Of a stretch of DNA of 7,322 nucleotides, positions 1 through 6,294 are shown piece after piece; within the stretch, counting starts at the first letter, position 1; each line of letters opens with the position of its first letter. Source of the stretch: Geobacteraceae bacterium (GTDB lineage: Bacteria; Desulfobacterota; Desulfuromonadia; Desulfuromonadales; Geopsychrobacteraceae); the NCBI GenBank assembly GCA_027064785.1, contig JAMOPE010000385.1:1-7322 (forward strand). The letters run 5' to 3'. The position numbers and the translations under genes were made by a program. The notes under the pieces are model-generated. The model worked only from the letters and a program-made list of their open reading frames with translations, had not been told where the DNA came from and searched no databases.

Positions 1-1956
1 TGGAAAGCAGCTTATGAAGCAGGGCTGTTTACCGAATTTATGGAGCAGCGTGCCCCCGGTCATACCGCCCTTGATGGACAGATTTATCACAAGGGGATGC
101 TCGATTTTAAAAAACAGATTGCCAGCGAAATCGAAGCCCTCGATTTTCTCAACGATCCCGAAGCAACCGACAAATTTGAAGAGCTGAAAGCGATGGATGT
201 TTCGTGCGATGCAGTCATCGTCTTTGCGGAACGCCACGCCGATCTGGCGGAAGAGCGGGCGGCTAATGAAACCGATCCACAACGCAAAGCAGAGCTGGAA
301 AAAATTGCTGAAGTGTGCCGCCGGGTTCCTGCCAACGCCCCGCGTACTTTCCATGAAGCAATCCAGATGTACTGGTTCGTCCACCTCGGGACAATTACCG
401 AGCTGAACGGCTGGGACGCGATGAATCCGGGTCACTTCGATCAGCACCTGGCACCATTTTACGCAGCCGGGATTGCCGCCGGGACCTTGACTCGCGAACA
501 GGCCAAAGAGCTGCTGTGCTGCTTCTGGATCAAAGTCAACAACCATCCGGCACCACCCAAAGTCGGGATTACCGCCCGTGAGAGTGGCACCTACAACGAT
601 TTCACCAATATCAACATCGGCGGGATTACCGGCGACGGAAAAGACGGCGTCAGTGATGTTTCGTACCTGATGCTCGAAGTCATCGAAGAGCTCCACATCC
701 TCCAGCCGGGTAATGCTGTTCACATCAGCAGCAAGACCCCTGACCGTTTTCTCCACGCTGCCTGCAAAGTGATTCGCCAGGGACACGGCTACCCATCGGT
801 CTTTAATCCCGATGTTTACACCGTTGAACTGATGCGTCAGGGGAAATCTTTACGTGATGCCCGTGAAGGGGGCTGCAGCGGCTGTATCGAGGTCGGAGCC
901 TTCGGCAAAGAAGCGTACATCCTCACCGGCTACCTGAATGTCCCGAAGATCCTCGAAATCACCCTGAACAACGGTGTCGATCCGGTGACTGGTAAACAGG
1001 TCGGCATCGAAACCGGTGATCCGCGCGATTTCAAAGACTATGATGAACTCTACGCAGCCTTCGTTAAGCAGCTCAACTATATTGTCGATACTAAAATCCG
1101 CGTCAGCAACTACATTGACCGGATGTTCGCCAAGTATGCCCCGGCACCATTCCTTTCTGTGGTTATTGAGGACTGCATCAGCAAAGGGAAAGACTATTAT
1201 GACGCTGGTCCGCGCTACAACACCAATTATATTCAGTGTACCGGCCTCGGCACCGTCACCGACAGTCTGGCCGCATTGAAGAAACACGCCTTTGAAGATC
1301 GGAATTTCACTATGGTCCAGATTCTTGATGCCGTGGCGAAAAACTTTGAGGGTGAGGAGTTCCTCCGTCAGACAATCATCAACAAAACCCCCTTTTTCGG
1401 TAATGACGACGATTATGCCGATGACATTGCACTGAAAATTTATGATGACCTGCTTGCGGCGATTGAAGGCAAACCCAACGTCAAAGGCGAAACGTTCCAC
1501 CTCAATATGCTCTCGACGACCTGCCACATCTATTTCGGCAAGGTGATGGGTGCCACCCCCAACGGGCGGCTTGCCGGAAAATCGATTTCTGACGGGACAT
1601 CTCCATCCCATGGGGCCGACACTCACGGCCCATCGGCAGTGATTCGTTCGCTGACAAAGCTCGACCACACCATGTCGGGCGGAACATTGCTCAATCAGCG
1701 CTTCCTTCCCAGCCTGCTGAAACGAGATGAAGATATCAAAAAACTCGGCCAGCTGATCCGCAGCTACTTCACCCTCGGCGGTCATCATATCCAATTCAAC
1801 ATTGTCGATACCGCAACTCTCTATGCCGCACAGGAAAATCCCGAGGATTACAAGGATCTTCTGGTGCGGATGGCCGGGTACAGCGATTACTTCAACGATA
1901 TGAATGCTGATTTGCAGCAGGAAGTCATTGAGCGGACCGAAAACGAAGCATTTTAA
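1..1956 (+). CDS. hypD: trans-4-hydroxy-L-proline dehydratase, glycyl radical enzyme (5'-truncated by window edge)
   Basis: The reading frame is open from base 1, so the start is outside the window; about 139 N-terminal residues are missing if the protein has the family length of about 790. Known role of the family: a glycyl radical enzyme that removes water from trans-4-hydroxy-L-proline to give (S)-1-pyrroline-5-carboxylate, in the cytoplasm without oxygen. Seen here: the catalytic S-G-C-I-E motif with Cys at 883-885 and Glu at 889-891, and the C-terminal radical loop A-G-Y-S-D with the radical Gly at 1876-1878. Counting from the Met at 40 and adding 152 gives C. difficile HypD numbering (recalled from memory): Cys434, Glu436, Gly765, Phe152, His160, Asp278, Ser334, Asp339, Phe340, Tyr450 and Thr645 all match. 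This makes HypD much more likely than choline, glycerol/propanediol or pyruvate-formate lyases. Oddity: a second Cys three residues before the catalytic one (874-876), where I recall Thr in C. difficile. Its activase is the next gene, 205 nt downstream. Confidence 0.9.
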   Translation, partial: WKAAYEAGLFTEFMEQRAPGHTALDGQIYHKGMLDFKKQIASEIEALDFLNDPEATDKFEELKAMDVSCDAVIVFAERHADLAEERAANETDPQRKAELEKIAEVCRRVPANAPRTFHEAIQMYWFVHLGTITELNGWDAMNPGHFDQHLAPFYAAGIAAGTLTREQAKELLCCFWIKVNNHPAPPKVGITARESGTYNDFTNINIGGITGDGKDGVSDVSYLMLEVIEELHILQPGNAVHISSKTPDRFLHAACKVIRQGHGYPSVFNPDVYTVELMRQGKSLRDAREGGCSGCIEVGAFGKEAYILTGYLNVPKILEITLNNGVDPVTGKQVGIETGDPRDFKDYDELYAAFVKQLNYIVDTKIRVSNYIDRMFAKYAPAPFLSVVIEDCISKGKDYYDAGPRYNTNYIQCTGLGTVTDSLAALKKHAFEDRNFTMVQILDAVAKNFEGEEFLRQTIINKTPFFGNDDDYADDIALKIYDDLLAAIEGKPNVKGETFHLNMLSTTCHIYFGKVMGATPNGRLAGKSISDGTSPSHGADTHGPSAVIRSLTKLDHTMSGGTLLNQRFLPSLLKRDEDIKKLGQLIRSYFTLGGHHIQFNIVDTATLYAAQENPEDYKDLLVRMAGYSDYFNDMNADLQQEVIERTENEAF

Positions 1957-1965
1957 AACATTGAG

Positions 1966-2142
1966 AGCCACCAAGACTCCAAGAAAACCTTTCAACGGAG
2001 AGGCGCAGAGACAGAGAGATGGAAAGAAAGTTCAAAAGCACTTTTTGGTTTTAAAAGCTCAAAAACGTTTTTTTTCTCTTTTACTCTCCTCCTCAGCGCC
2101 TCTCCGTTAATCTTTTGATCTTTCTGGGTGCATTTGGTGGCT
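1966..2142. repeat. Large interrupted inverted repeat (MITE-like or dispersed palindromic repeat)
   Basis: This non-coding element fills most of the gap between the dehydratase and its activase. The outer arms pair perfectly over 9 bp (1966-1974 with 2134-2142, AGCCACCAA / TTGGTGGCT). The main arms pair perfectly over 13 bp (1994-2006 with 2096-2108, AACGGAGAGGCGC / GCGCCTCTCCGTT). Further short pairing continues inward (2008-2010 with 2092-2094; 2014-2018 with 2084-2088). The centre is A/T-rich, with a T run at 2068-2075. The left arm also has CCAAGA twice (1971-1976 and 1979-1984). Purine-rich left and pyrimidine-rich right halves of this kind recall multicopy intergenic repeats of some environmental proteobacteria; that comparison is from memory. 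No transposase or clear target-site duplication is visible. A transcript could fold into a long hairpin and limit read-through or protect mRNA ends. Confidence 0.7.
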
Positions 2143-2160
2143 AATATTAGATGATATCAT
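2141..2160. promoter_or_regulatory. Two abutting perfect 10-bp palindromes just before the activase start
   Basis: CTAATATTAG (2141-2150) and ATGATATCAT (2151-2160) are each perfect palindromes. They touch each other and end one base before the activase ATG at 2162. They occupy the position where a Shine-Dalgarno sequence should lie, and no good one is visible. They could be an operator half-site pair, the boundary of the inverted repeat, or chance in A/T-rich DNA. The first overlaps the end of the repeat's outer arm by two bases. No protein can be assigned to them from the sequence. Confidence 0.35.
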
Positions 2161-2161
2161 T

Positions 2162-3070
2162 ATGCAGCAGCCCCTGATTTTCGACATAAAACGCTACGCC
2201 ATCAACGACGGCCCCGGTATCCGTATCACTGTTTTTTTCAAGGGGTGTCCGCTGTCGTGTGTCTGGTGTCACAACCCCGAAAGCATTTCACCGCAGCCAC
2301 AAAAGATGTTCACCCCGGCGAAATGTATCGGTTGTGGGGAATGTGTCAAAGCGTGTCCAAACCAGGCATGCAAACTGACTGCCAGTGGAATTGTTACCGA
2401 TCCGCAACGCTGTGACTTAAGCGGCAGGTGTGCTGACGTCTGTCCAACACTGGCGACAGAAATCTCGGGGAAAACCAAATCGATTCCGGAGTTGCTGACA
2501 ATTATCGAAAAAGAACGTCCTCTCTTTGATCAATCGGGTGGCGGGGTGACCTTTTCTGGGGGAGAGCCCCTCCTCTACCCCGAATATCTTGGCAACATTC
2601 TTGAGCAGTGCGGAGAGCGACAGATCCACCGTACCATCGATACCTGCGGTCTGGTTAAAACAGAAACCCTGCTCAAAATCGCCGAACAAACGAACCTGTT
2701 TCTTTACGATCTCAAGTTGATGGATTCAGAAAAGCACAAGGAATATACCGGAGTTGACAACACGTTGATCCTGAAGAACCTGACCACACTCGCCGCCACC
2801 GGTAGCGAAATTCTGATCCGGATTCCGCTGATCAAAGGGGTCAATGCTGACCCCGACAATCTAACGGCGACGGCAGAATTCGTCAGCCAGCTCCCCGGAG
2901 AGAAAAAGGGTGTCAATCTCCTCCCCTATCATGATATAGCCACTCACAAATATCAGAAACTTGGGGAACGCTACCTGGCTGACAACCTGCGTGAACCCAA
3001 TGAAACAAACCTGCAGCAAGCCATCGACTGCTTTGCTGCTCACGGTCTAACAGCAACCGTCGGTGGTTAA
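2162..3070 (+). CDS. Glycyl radical enzyme activase (radical SAM), probable HypD activase
   Basis: The 302-residue length is normal for this family. The protein uses S-adenosylmethionine and a [4Fe-4S] cluster to abstract hydrogen from the partner enzyme's C-terminal glycine and form the stable radical. Seen here: the N-terminal D-G-P-G-I-R motif (16-21), the radical-SAM CX3CX2C (Cys29, 33, 36), a ferredoxin-like insert (about 50-98), the S-G-G-E-P motif (132-136), and D-L-K-L-M-D plus R-I-P-L-I-K-G-V-N further on. In the insert the first cysteine set is complete (55, 58, 61, 65). The second reads Cys84, Ser87, Cys90, Cys94, so the expected second Cys is Ser (codon AGC at 2420-2422). The ATG at 2162 fits the conserved family N-terminus; the only other in-frame upstream candidates before the stop at 2108 are ATT codons. 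The ribosome binding site is poor. Its position right after the dehydratase makes that enzyme the likely target. The MATE-like gene follows after 27 nt. Confidence 0.92.
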   Translation: MQQPLIFDIKRYAINDGPGIRITVFFKGCPLSCVWCHNPESISPQPQKMFTPAKCIGCGECVKACPNQACKLTASGIVTDPQRCDLSGRCADVCPTLATEISGKTKSIPELLTIIEKERPLFDQSGGGVTFSGGEPLLYPEYLGNILEQCGERQIHRTIDTCGLVKTETLLKIAEQTNLFLYDLKLMDSEKHKEYTGVDNTLILKNLTTLAATGSEILIRIPLIKGVNADPDNLTATAEFVSQLPGEKKGVNLLPYHDIATHKYQKLGERYLADNLREPNETNLQQAIDCFAAHGLTATVGG

Positions 3071-3097
3071 ACTTTCCGGGACAGCGGATCCAATTCA

Positions 3098-4429
3098 ATG
3101 AAAAACAAAGCTCCACTCAGCTACGGTCAGATTTTTCACTTCTGGCTTCCCCTGGCCGTCACCTGGATGATGATGTCGGTCGAAGGGCCGTTTCTGGCTT
3201 CCATCATCGCCCGGCTGGCAGATGAAAAAGTCAATCTTGCTGCTTATGGAGTCGCCTACGCTTTTGCCCTAATCGCCGAATCACCAATCATTATGCTGAT
3301 GAGCGCCAGTACCGCTCTTTGTAAAGATCGGGACAGTTACCTGAAGCTGCGAAATTTCTCGGTGGTTCTGAGTATCGGAGTCACCCTGCTCCTGATGATT
3401 TTTTTGATCCCGCCGATTTTCAATCTCTTTGTCCACACCCTGGTCGGACTCCCAGATAGCATTGCCAACCTAGTCCACACGACCCTGCTGTGTCTTCTTC
3501 CCTGGCCGGGGGCAATCGGCATGAGACGTTTTTATCAGGGTTTACTGATCACCCGCCACCAGACCCGAAGAATTGTCATTGCGACGCTATCAAGGCTTCT
3601 GACGATGGGAGGGATCGCCCTGTTTTGCTACACCTCCAGCTCCCTTCCCGGAGCGGTTATCGGTGGGATTGCCTTAGCCGGAGGCGTTGCAGCAGAGGCA
3701 CTTCTCACCCGCCTTCTGGCACACCGGTCCATCCATGAAGTGCTACAGATTGAACCGGACCTAGAGCAACAGATGAGCTACCGGGACATAAGAGGATATT
3801 ACCTTCCCCTAGCACTCACGCCGTTCATTGCCCTGTCAGTTCACCCGCTGGTCACATTTTTCCTTGGTAAGTGCCGCGACCCGCTGGAATCTCTGGCGGT
3901 TATGCCGGTCATTTACGGTCTCACGTTTATTTTTCGGGCGATCGGACTCTCTTATCAGGAAGTCGCCATTGCGCTGCTGGGTGAAAACTGGGATAACTAT
4001 AAAAAAGTCAGGAACTTCGCCATTGCCATCGGAGTGGTAACCTCAGGCGGACTCAGTCTGATTGCCTTCACCCCTCTCAGCCATATCTGGTTTTCCGACC
4101 TTTCAGGATTGAGTGAAACATTGACACAGTTTGCGATTCCGCCATTGCAGATTATGGCAATTTTCCCGGCATTAACAATTTTGATCTGCTTTCAGCGAAC
4201 CATGCTGATTATTACCCGCAGGACGAAACCGATCTCCATCTCGACTGCGACCGAAGCTGGCGGAATCTTTTTGGTCTTACTGGTGGCAATGCTATACTTC
4301 CCCGTATCGGGAGCCATCGCAGCATCAGTCGCCTATGTTGCGGCCCGGCTGCTGGCGATTGCACTCTTGCAACGCCCGCTGAAATACCAGATGAAACAAT
4401 TTCACCTACAGAGGAATTCCGAACAGTGA
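3098..4429 (+). CDS. MATE/MOP-superfamily multispanning membrane transporter, possibly ANKH-like
   Basis: This 443-residue, very hydrophobic protein has about 12 predicted membrane segments in two halves (about 10-210 and 225-435) joined by a charged stretch, the usual size and plan of MATE-type transporters. Seen here: acidic residues inside the first two membrane segments (Glu29 in S-V-E-G-P, Glu61 in A-E-S-P), an N-L-A-A-Y-G loop between them, and a basic R-R-F-Y-Q-G motif (143-148) near the fourth helix. From memory these resemble bacterial relatives of the progressive ankylosis (ANKH) branch of the superfamily more than drug-efflux NorM proteins; this is uncertain. There is no signal peptide beyond the first helix. 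The start at 3098 is 27 nt after the activase stop and has only a weak ribosome site. The stop TGA overlaps the GTG start of the next gene, so the two are probably translationally coupled. The substrate is unknown; given the neighbours, an amino acid or small organic anion is conceivable. Confidence 0.72.
   Translation: MKNKAPLSYGQIFHFWLPLAVTWMMMSVEGPFLASIIARLADEKVNLAAYGVAYAFALIAESPIIMLMSASTALCKDRDSYLKLRNFSVVLSIGVTLLLMIFLIPPIFNLFVHTLVGLPDSIANLVHTTLLCLLPWPGAIGMRRFYQGLLITRHQTRRIVIATLSRLLTMGGIALFCYTSSSLPGAVIGGIALAGGVAAEALLTRLLAHRSIHEVLQIEPDLEQQMSYRDIRGYYLPLALTPFIALSVHPLVTFFLGKCRDPLESLAVMPVIYGLTFIFRAIGLSYQEVAIALLGENWDNYKKVRNFAIAIGVVTSGGLSLIAFTPLSHIWFSDLSGLSETLTQFAIPPLQIMAIFPALTILICFQRTMLIITRRTKPISISTATEAGGIFLVLLVAMLYFPVSGAIAASVAYVAARLLAIALLQRPLKYQMKQFHLQRNSEQ
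4411..4414 (+). promoter_or_regulatory. Ribosome binding site supporting the GTG start at 4426
   Basis: GAGG lies 11 nt upstream of the GTG at 4426, inside the end of the preceding gene. It supports a GTG start that overlaps the preceding TGA as GTGA. The first ATG inside the frame comes only after the first membrane helix, so a later start would delete part of the EamA fold. Confidence 0.55.
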
Positions 4430-5331
4430 GCCACCCGGTAACTCAACATAAAACCCCACTTTCCGGGCACTGGTTCATTATTGGAGCGGCTTTGCTCTGG
4501 GGAACAACCGGCACGTCCCAGGCTTTCGCACCGCAGGGCTATGACCCGATGGTGATTGGTGCACTGCGACTTTTAATCGGTGGAATTGCTCTGCTGTTGC
4601 TGGTCATTAAAAGTGGAGAAATCGGGGATATTCGTGACTGGTTCTCCTTGCCGATTCTTATGGCGGCCATATTTACCGCCAGTTATCAATTGTGCTTCTT
4701 TGCTGCGGTCGCAAAAACCGGTGTTGCCGTTGGAACAATTGTCGGGATCGGCAGTGCACCGATTGCCGGGGGCTTGCTTGGGTTGATTTTTCGGGGTGAA
4801 AAACCGGGGCGACGCTGGCTTCTCGCGACACTCCTCGCCATTATCGGCTGCACCCTGCTCAGCTTCAGCGGAGGTGATATCGCCATTGATCCAGTCGGGA
4901 TTTTTCTGGCCCTGGGAGCGGGTGTCTCCTACGCAGCGTACACACTGATGATTAAAGGATTGCTCGAAAAACAGTCCCCCAACGCCATTATGACTGCGGT
5001 TGTCTGTATTGGGGCATTACTGCTGTCTCCATTCCTTTTTAATGCCGATGTCAACTGGCTGCTGCAACCACGCACAATCGGGGTTGCCCTCCACCTTGGT
5101 ATCGCAACGATGGCACTTTCGTACTGGCTGTTCGCCCGCGGGTTGAAAACAATTCAGGTTGGAACTGCGGTCACCCTCTCCCTTGCCGAACCAATGACAG
5201 CAGCGACACTGGGGATTCTTGTTTTGGGTGAGCAACTGAACCCACAGGCATTTTTCGGCATCAGCCTGATTTTTGCCGGATTACTCATATTAGTCACGAA
5301 AGGTCGCACTCCCGCCGGAGCAACGGCATGA
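4426..5331 (+). CDS. EamA/DMT-family transporter (first of a tandem pair)
   Basis: This 301-residue protein has about ten hydrophobic segments forming two EamA repeats (about 14-147 and 153-292), the standard plan and size of drug/metabolite transporter family members that move amino acids or other small metabolites across the inner membrane. Seen here: an A-L-L-W-G-T-T-G motif in the first helix typical of EamA proteins, Arg48 in the second helix (A-L-R-L-L), a conserved-looking S-A-P-I in helix 4, and a late A-E-P motif (S-L-A-E-P-M) followed by L-G-E near the C-terminus, matching the usual second-repeat pattern. The start is GTG at 4426, overlapping the upstream stop. Its own TGA overlaps the ATG of the next EamA gene (ATGA). 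Both overlaps indicate one transcript and coupled translation. Family membership is firm; substrate and direction are not readable from the sequence. Confidence 0.88.
   Translation: MSHPVTQHKTPLSGHWFIIGAALLWGTTGTSQAFAPQGYDPMVIGALRLLIGGIALLLLVIKSGEIGDIRDWFSLPILMAAIFTASYQLCFFAAVAKTGVAVGTIVGIGSAPIAGGLLGLIFRGEKPGRRWLLATLLAIIGCTLLSFSGGDIAIDPVGIFLALGAGVSYAAYTLMIKGLLEKQSPNAIMTAVVCIGALLLSPFLFNADVNWLLQPRTIGVALHLGIATMALSYWLFARGLKTIQVGTAVTLSLAEPMTAATLGILVLGEQLNPQAFFGISLIFAGLLILVTKGRTPAGATA
5317..5320 (+). promoter_or_regulatory. Ribosome binding site for the second EamA gene
   Basis: GGAG lies 7 nt upstream of the ATG at 5328, within the end of the first EamA gene. The spacing is ideal and supports the ATGA-overlap start. 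Confidence 0.65.
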
Positions 5332-6206
5332 ACGGTCAACGTAAAGCCCTTTTCCTAGGGCTTGGTGCCGTTCTCCTCTGGTCAACCATTGCCTCAGCAT
5401 TTAAACTGTCTCTACGCCATTTCTCGCCGACCGAACTCCTTCTCTATTCAAGCGTCTTCGCGATCATACTCCTCGGAGGAATCCTCGCATATCAGGGAAA
5501 ACTGTATCAGGCATTCCAATGTAGCCGACAGGAATATCTCCTTTCCATCGTTCTGGGGATACTCAATCCGTTCCTTTATTATCTGGTATTACTCAAAGCT
5601 TACGACCTTCTTCCGGCACAGCAGGCGCAGCCAATCAACTATACCTGGGCAATCACCCTCTCACTTCTTGCCGTCCCACTTTTGAAACAGAAAATCGGCT
5701 GGCCACAATGGCTGGCACTTTTGATCAGTTACTTTGGTGTTGTGCTGATCTCAACCGAAGGACACCCGTTCAGCCTCCATTTCACAAGCCCACTCGGAGT
5801 TGCACTGGCATTATGCAGTACTGTCATCTGGGCTCTTTACTGGATTTTCAGCACCCGGGATAGCCGTGATCCTGTCTCAGGTCTCTTTCTTAATACCCTT
5901 TGCAGCCTGCCATTTATCTTCGCCTATTACCTGCTAACAACACCATTTCACATGCCGCCACTCAGCGGGCTTCTCGGTGCCGCATATATTGGATTTATTG
6001 AAATGGGGATCTGCTTTGTCCTCTGGCTGATGGCGATGAAACTGACCAACAACACGGCGCGTCTCAGCAACCTGATTTTCCTCTCACCATTCCTTTCACT
6101 CCTTTTCATCCATTTTCTCATCGGCGAACACATTCTCGTTTCAACTTTTGGCGGGTTATTACTGATTATCCTTGGGCTCTGTTGCCAGCAGATCAAATCA
6201 CACTGA
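5328..6206 (+). CDS. EamA/DMT-family transporter (second of a tandem pair)
   Basis: This 292-residue protein has about ten membrane segments in two EamA repeats. Seen here: A-V-L-L-W-S-T in helix 1, an A-Q-P-I-N-Y-T stretch in helix 4 and, in the second half, I-G-F-I-E-M-G with S-P-F-L-S and L-I-G-E close to the C-terminus, all typical EamA positions. It is clearly diverged from the preceding EamA protein, so the pair is not a recent duplication. The ATG overlaps the upstream TGA and has a good ribosome site. The two proteins could act separately or as a heteromer; neither can be decided here. This is the last gene of the tightly packed run that starts with the activase. No convincing hairpin-plus-T-tract terminator follows it. 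Confidence 0.88.
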   Translation: MNGQRKALFLGLGAVLLWSTIASAFKLSLRHFSPTELLLYSSVFAIILLGGILAYQGKLYQAFQCSRQEYLLSIVLGILNPFLYYLVLLKAYDLLPAQQAQPINYTWAITLSLLAVPLLKQKIGWPQWLALLISYFGVVLISTEGHPFSLHFTSPLGVALALCSTVIWALYWIFSTRDSRDPVSGLFLNTLCSLPFIFAYYLLTTPFHMPPLSGLLGAAYIGFIEMGICFVLWLMAMKLTNNTARLSNLIFLSPFLSLLFIHFLIGEHILVSTFGGLLLIILGLCCQQIKSH

Positions 6207-6294
6207 AAATTGTATTCGTCTTCAGCTTCTGGTAGATTTACAAACAATGAATGATAAAAACATGCCTTGTCTTCGATAAGCGGGAAAAATAGTC
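6207..6294. other. 88-nt intergenic gap before the kinase
   Basis: This gap separates the transporter run from the sensor kinase. I find no strong stem-loop with a T tract and no convincing -35/-10 pair, so whether the kinase has its own promoter cannot be told. GGGA at 6282-6285 lies 9 nt before the kinase ATG and is a plausible ribosome site. Confidence 0.4.

Noticed and set aside
1..1956. Annotation as pyruvate formate-lyase, choline TMA-lyase or glycerol/propanediol dehydratase
   Set aside because: Only one cysteine is at the catalytic position proper and is followed by X-Glu, unlike the Cys-Cys of pyruvate formate-lyase. The pocket residues match HypD at every recalled position.
850..1995. 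A 381-codon open frame on the - strand
   Set aside because: It lies antisense to the conserved dehydratase, shares its codon phase effects and shows no recognisable domain; it is a shadow of the real gene.
2037..2080. Possible Rho-independent terminator (weak stem 2038-2058, T run at 2068-2075)
   Set aside because: The stem is short, A/T-rich and interrupted, and is separated from the T run by about 10 nt; the feature is better explained as the core of the larger inverted repeat.
1904..2110. A 68-codon + strand frame running across the dehydratase 3' end into the gap
   Set aside because: It is out of frame with the real gene and its second half is only the low-complexity inverted repeat; no protein-like features.
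6210..6238. TTGTAT and TAGATT with a 17-nt spacer as a promoter for the kinase
   Set aside because: Both hexamers match the consensus poorly (about 3 and 4 of 6), no better than chance in this A/T-rich gap.
6247..6279. A ten-codon mini-ORF (ATG to TAA) ahead of the kinase that could act as a leader peptide
   Set aside because: No ribosome site, no regulatory codon run and no attenuator-like hairpins; such a short frame is expected by chance.
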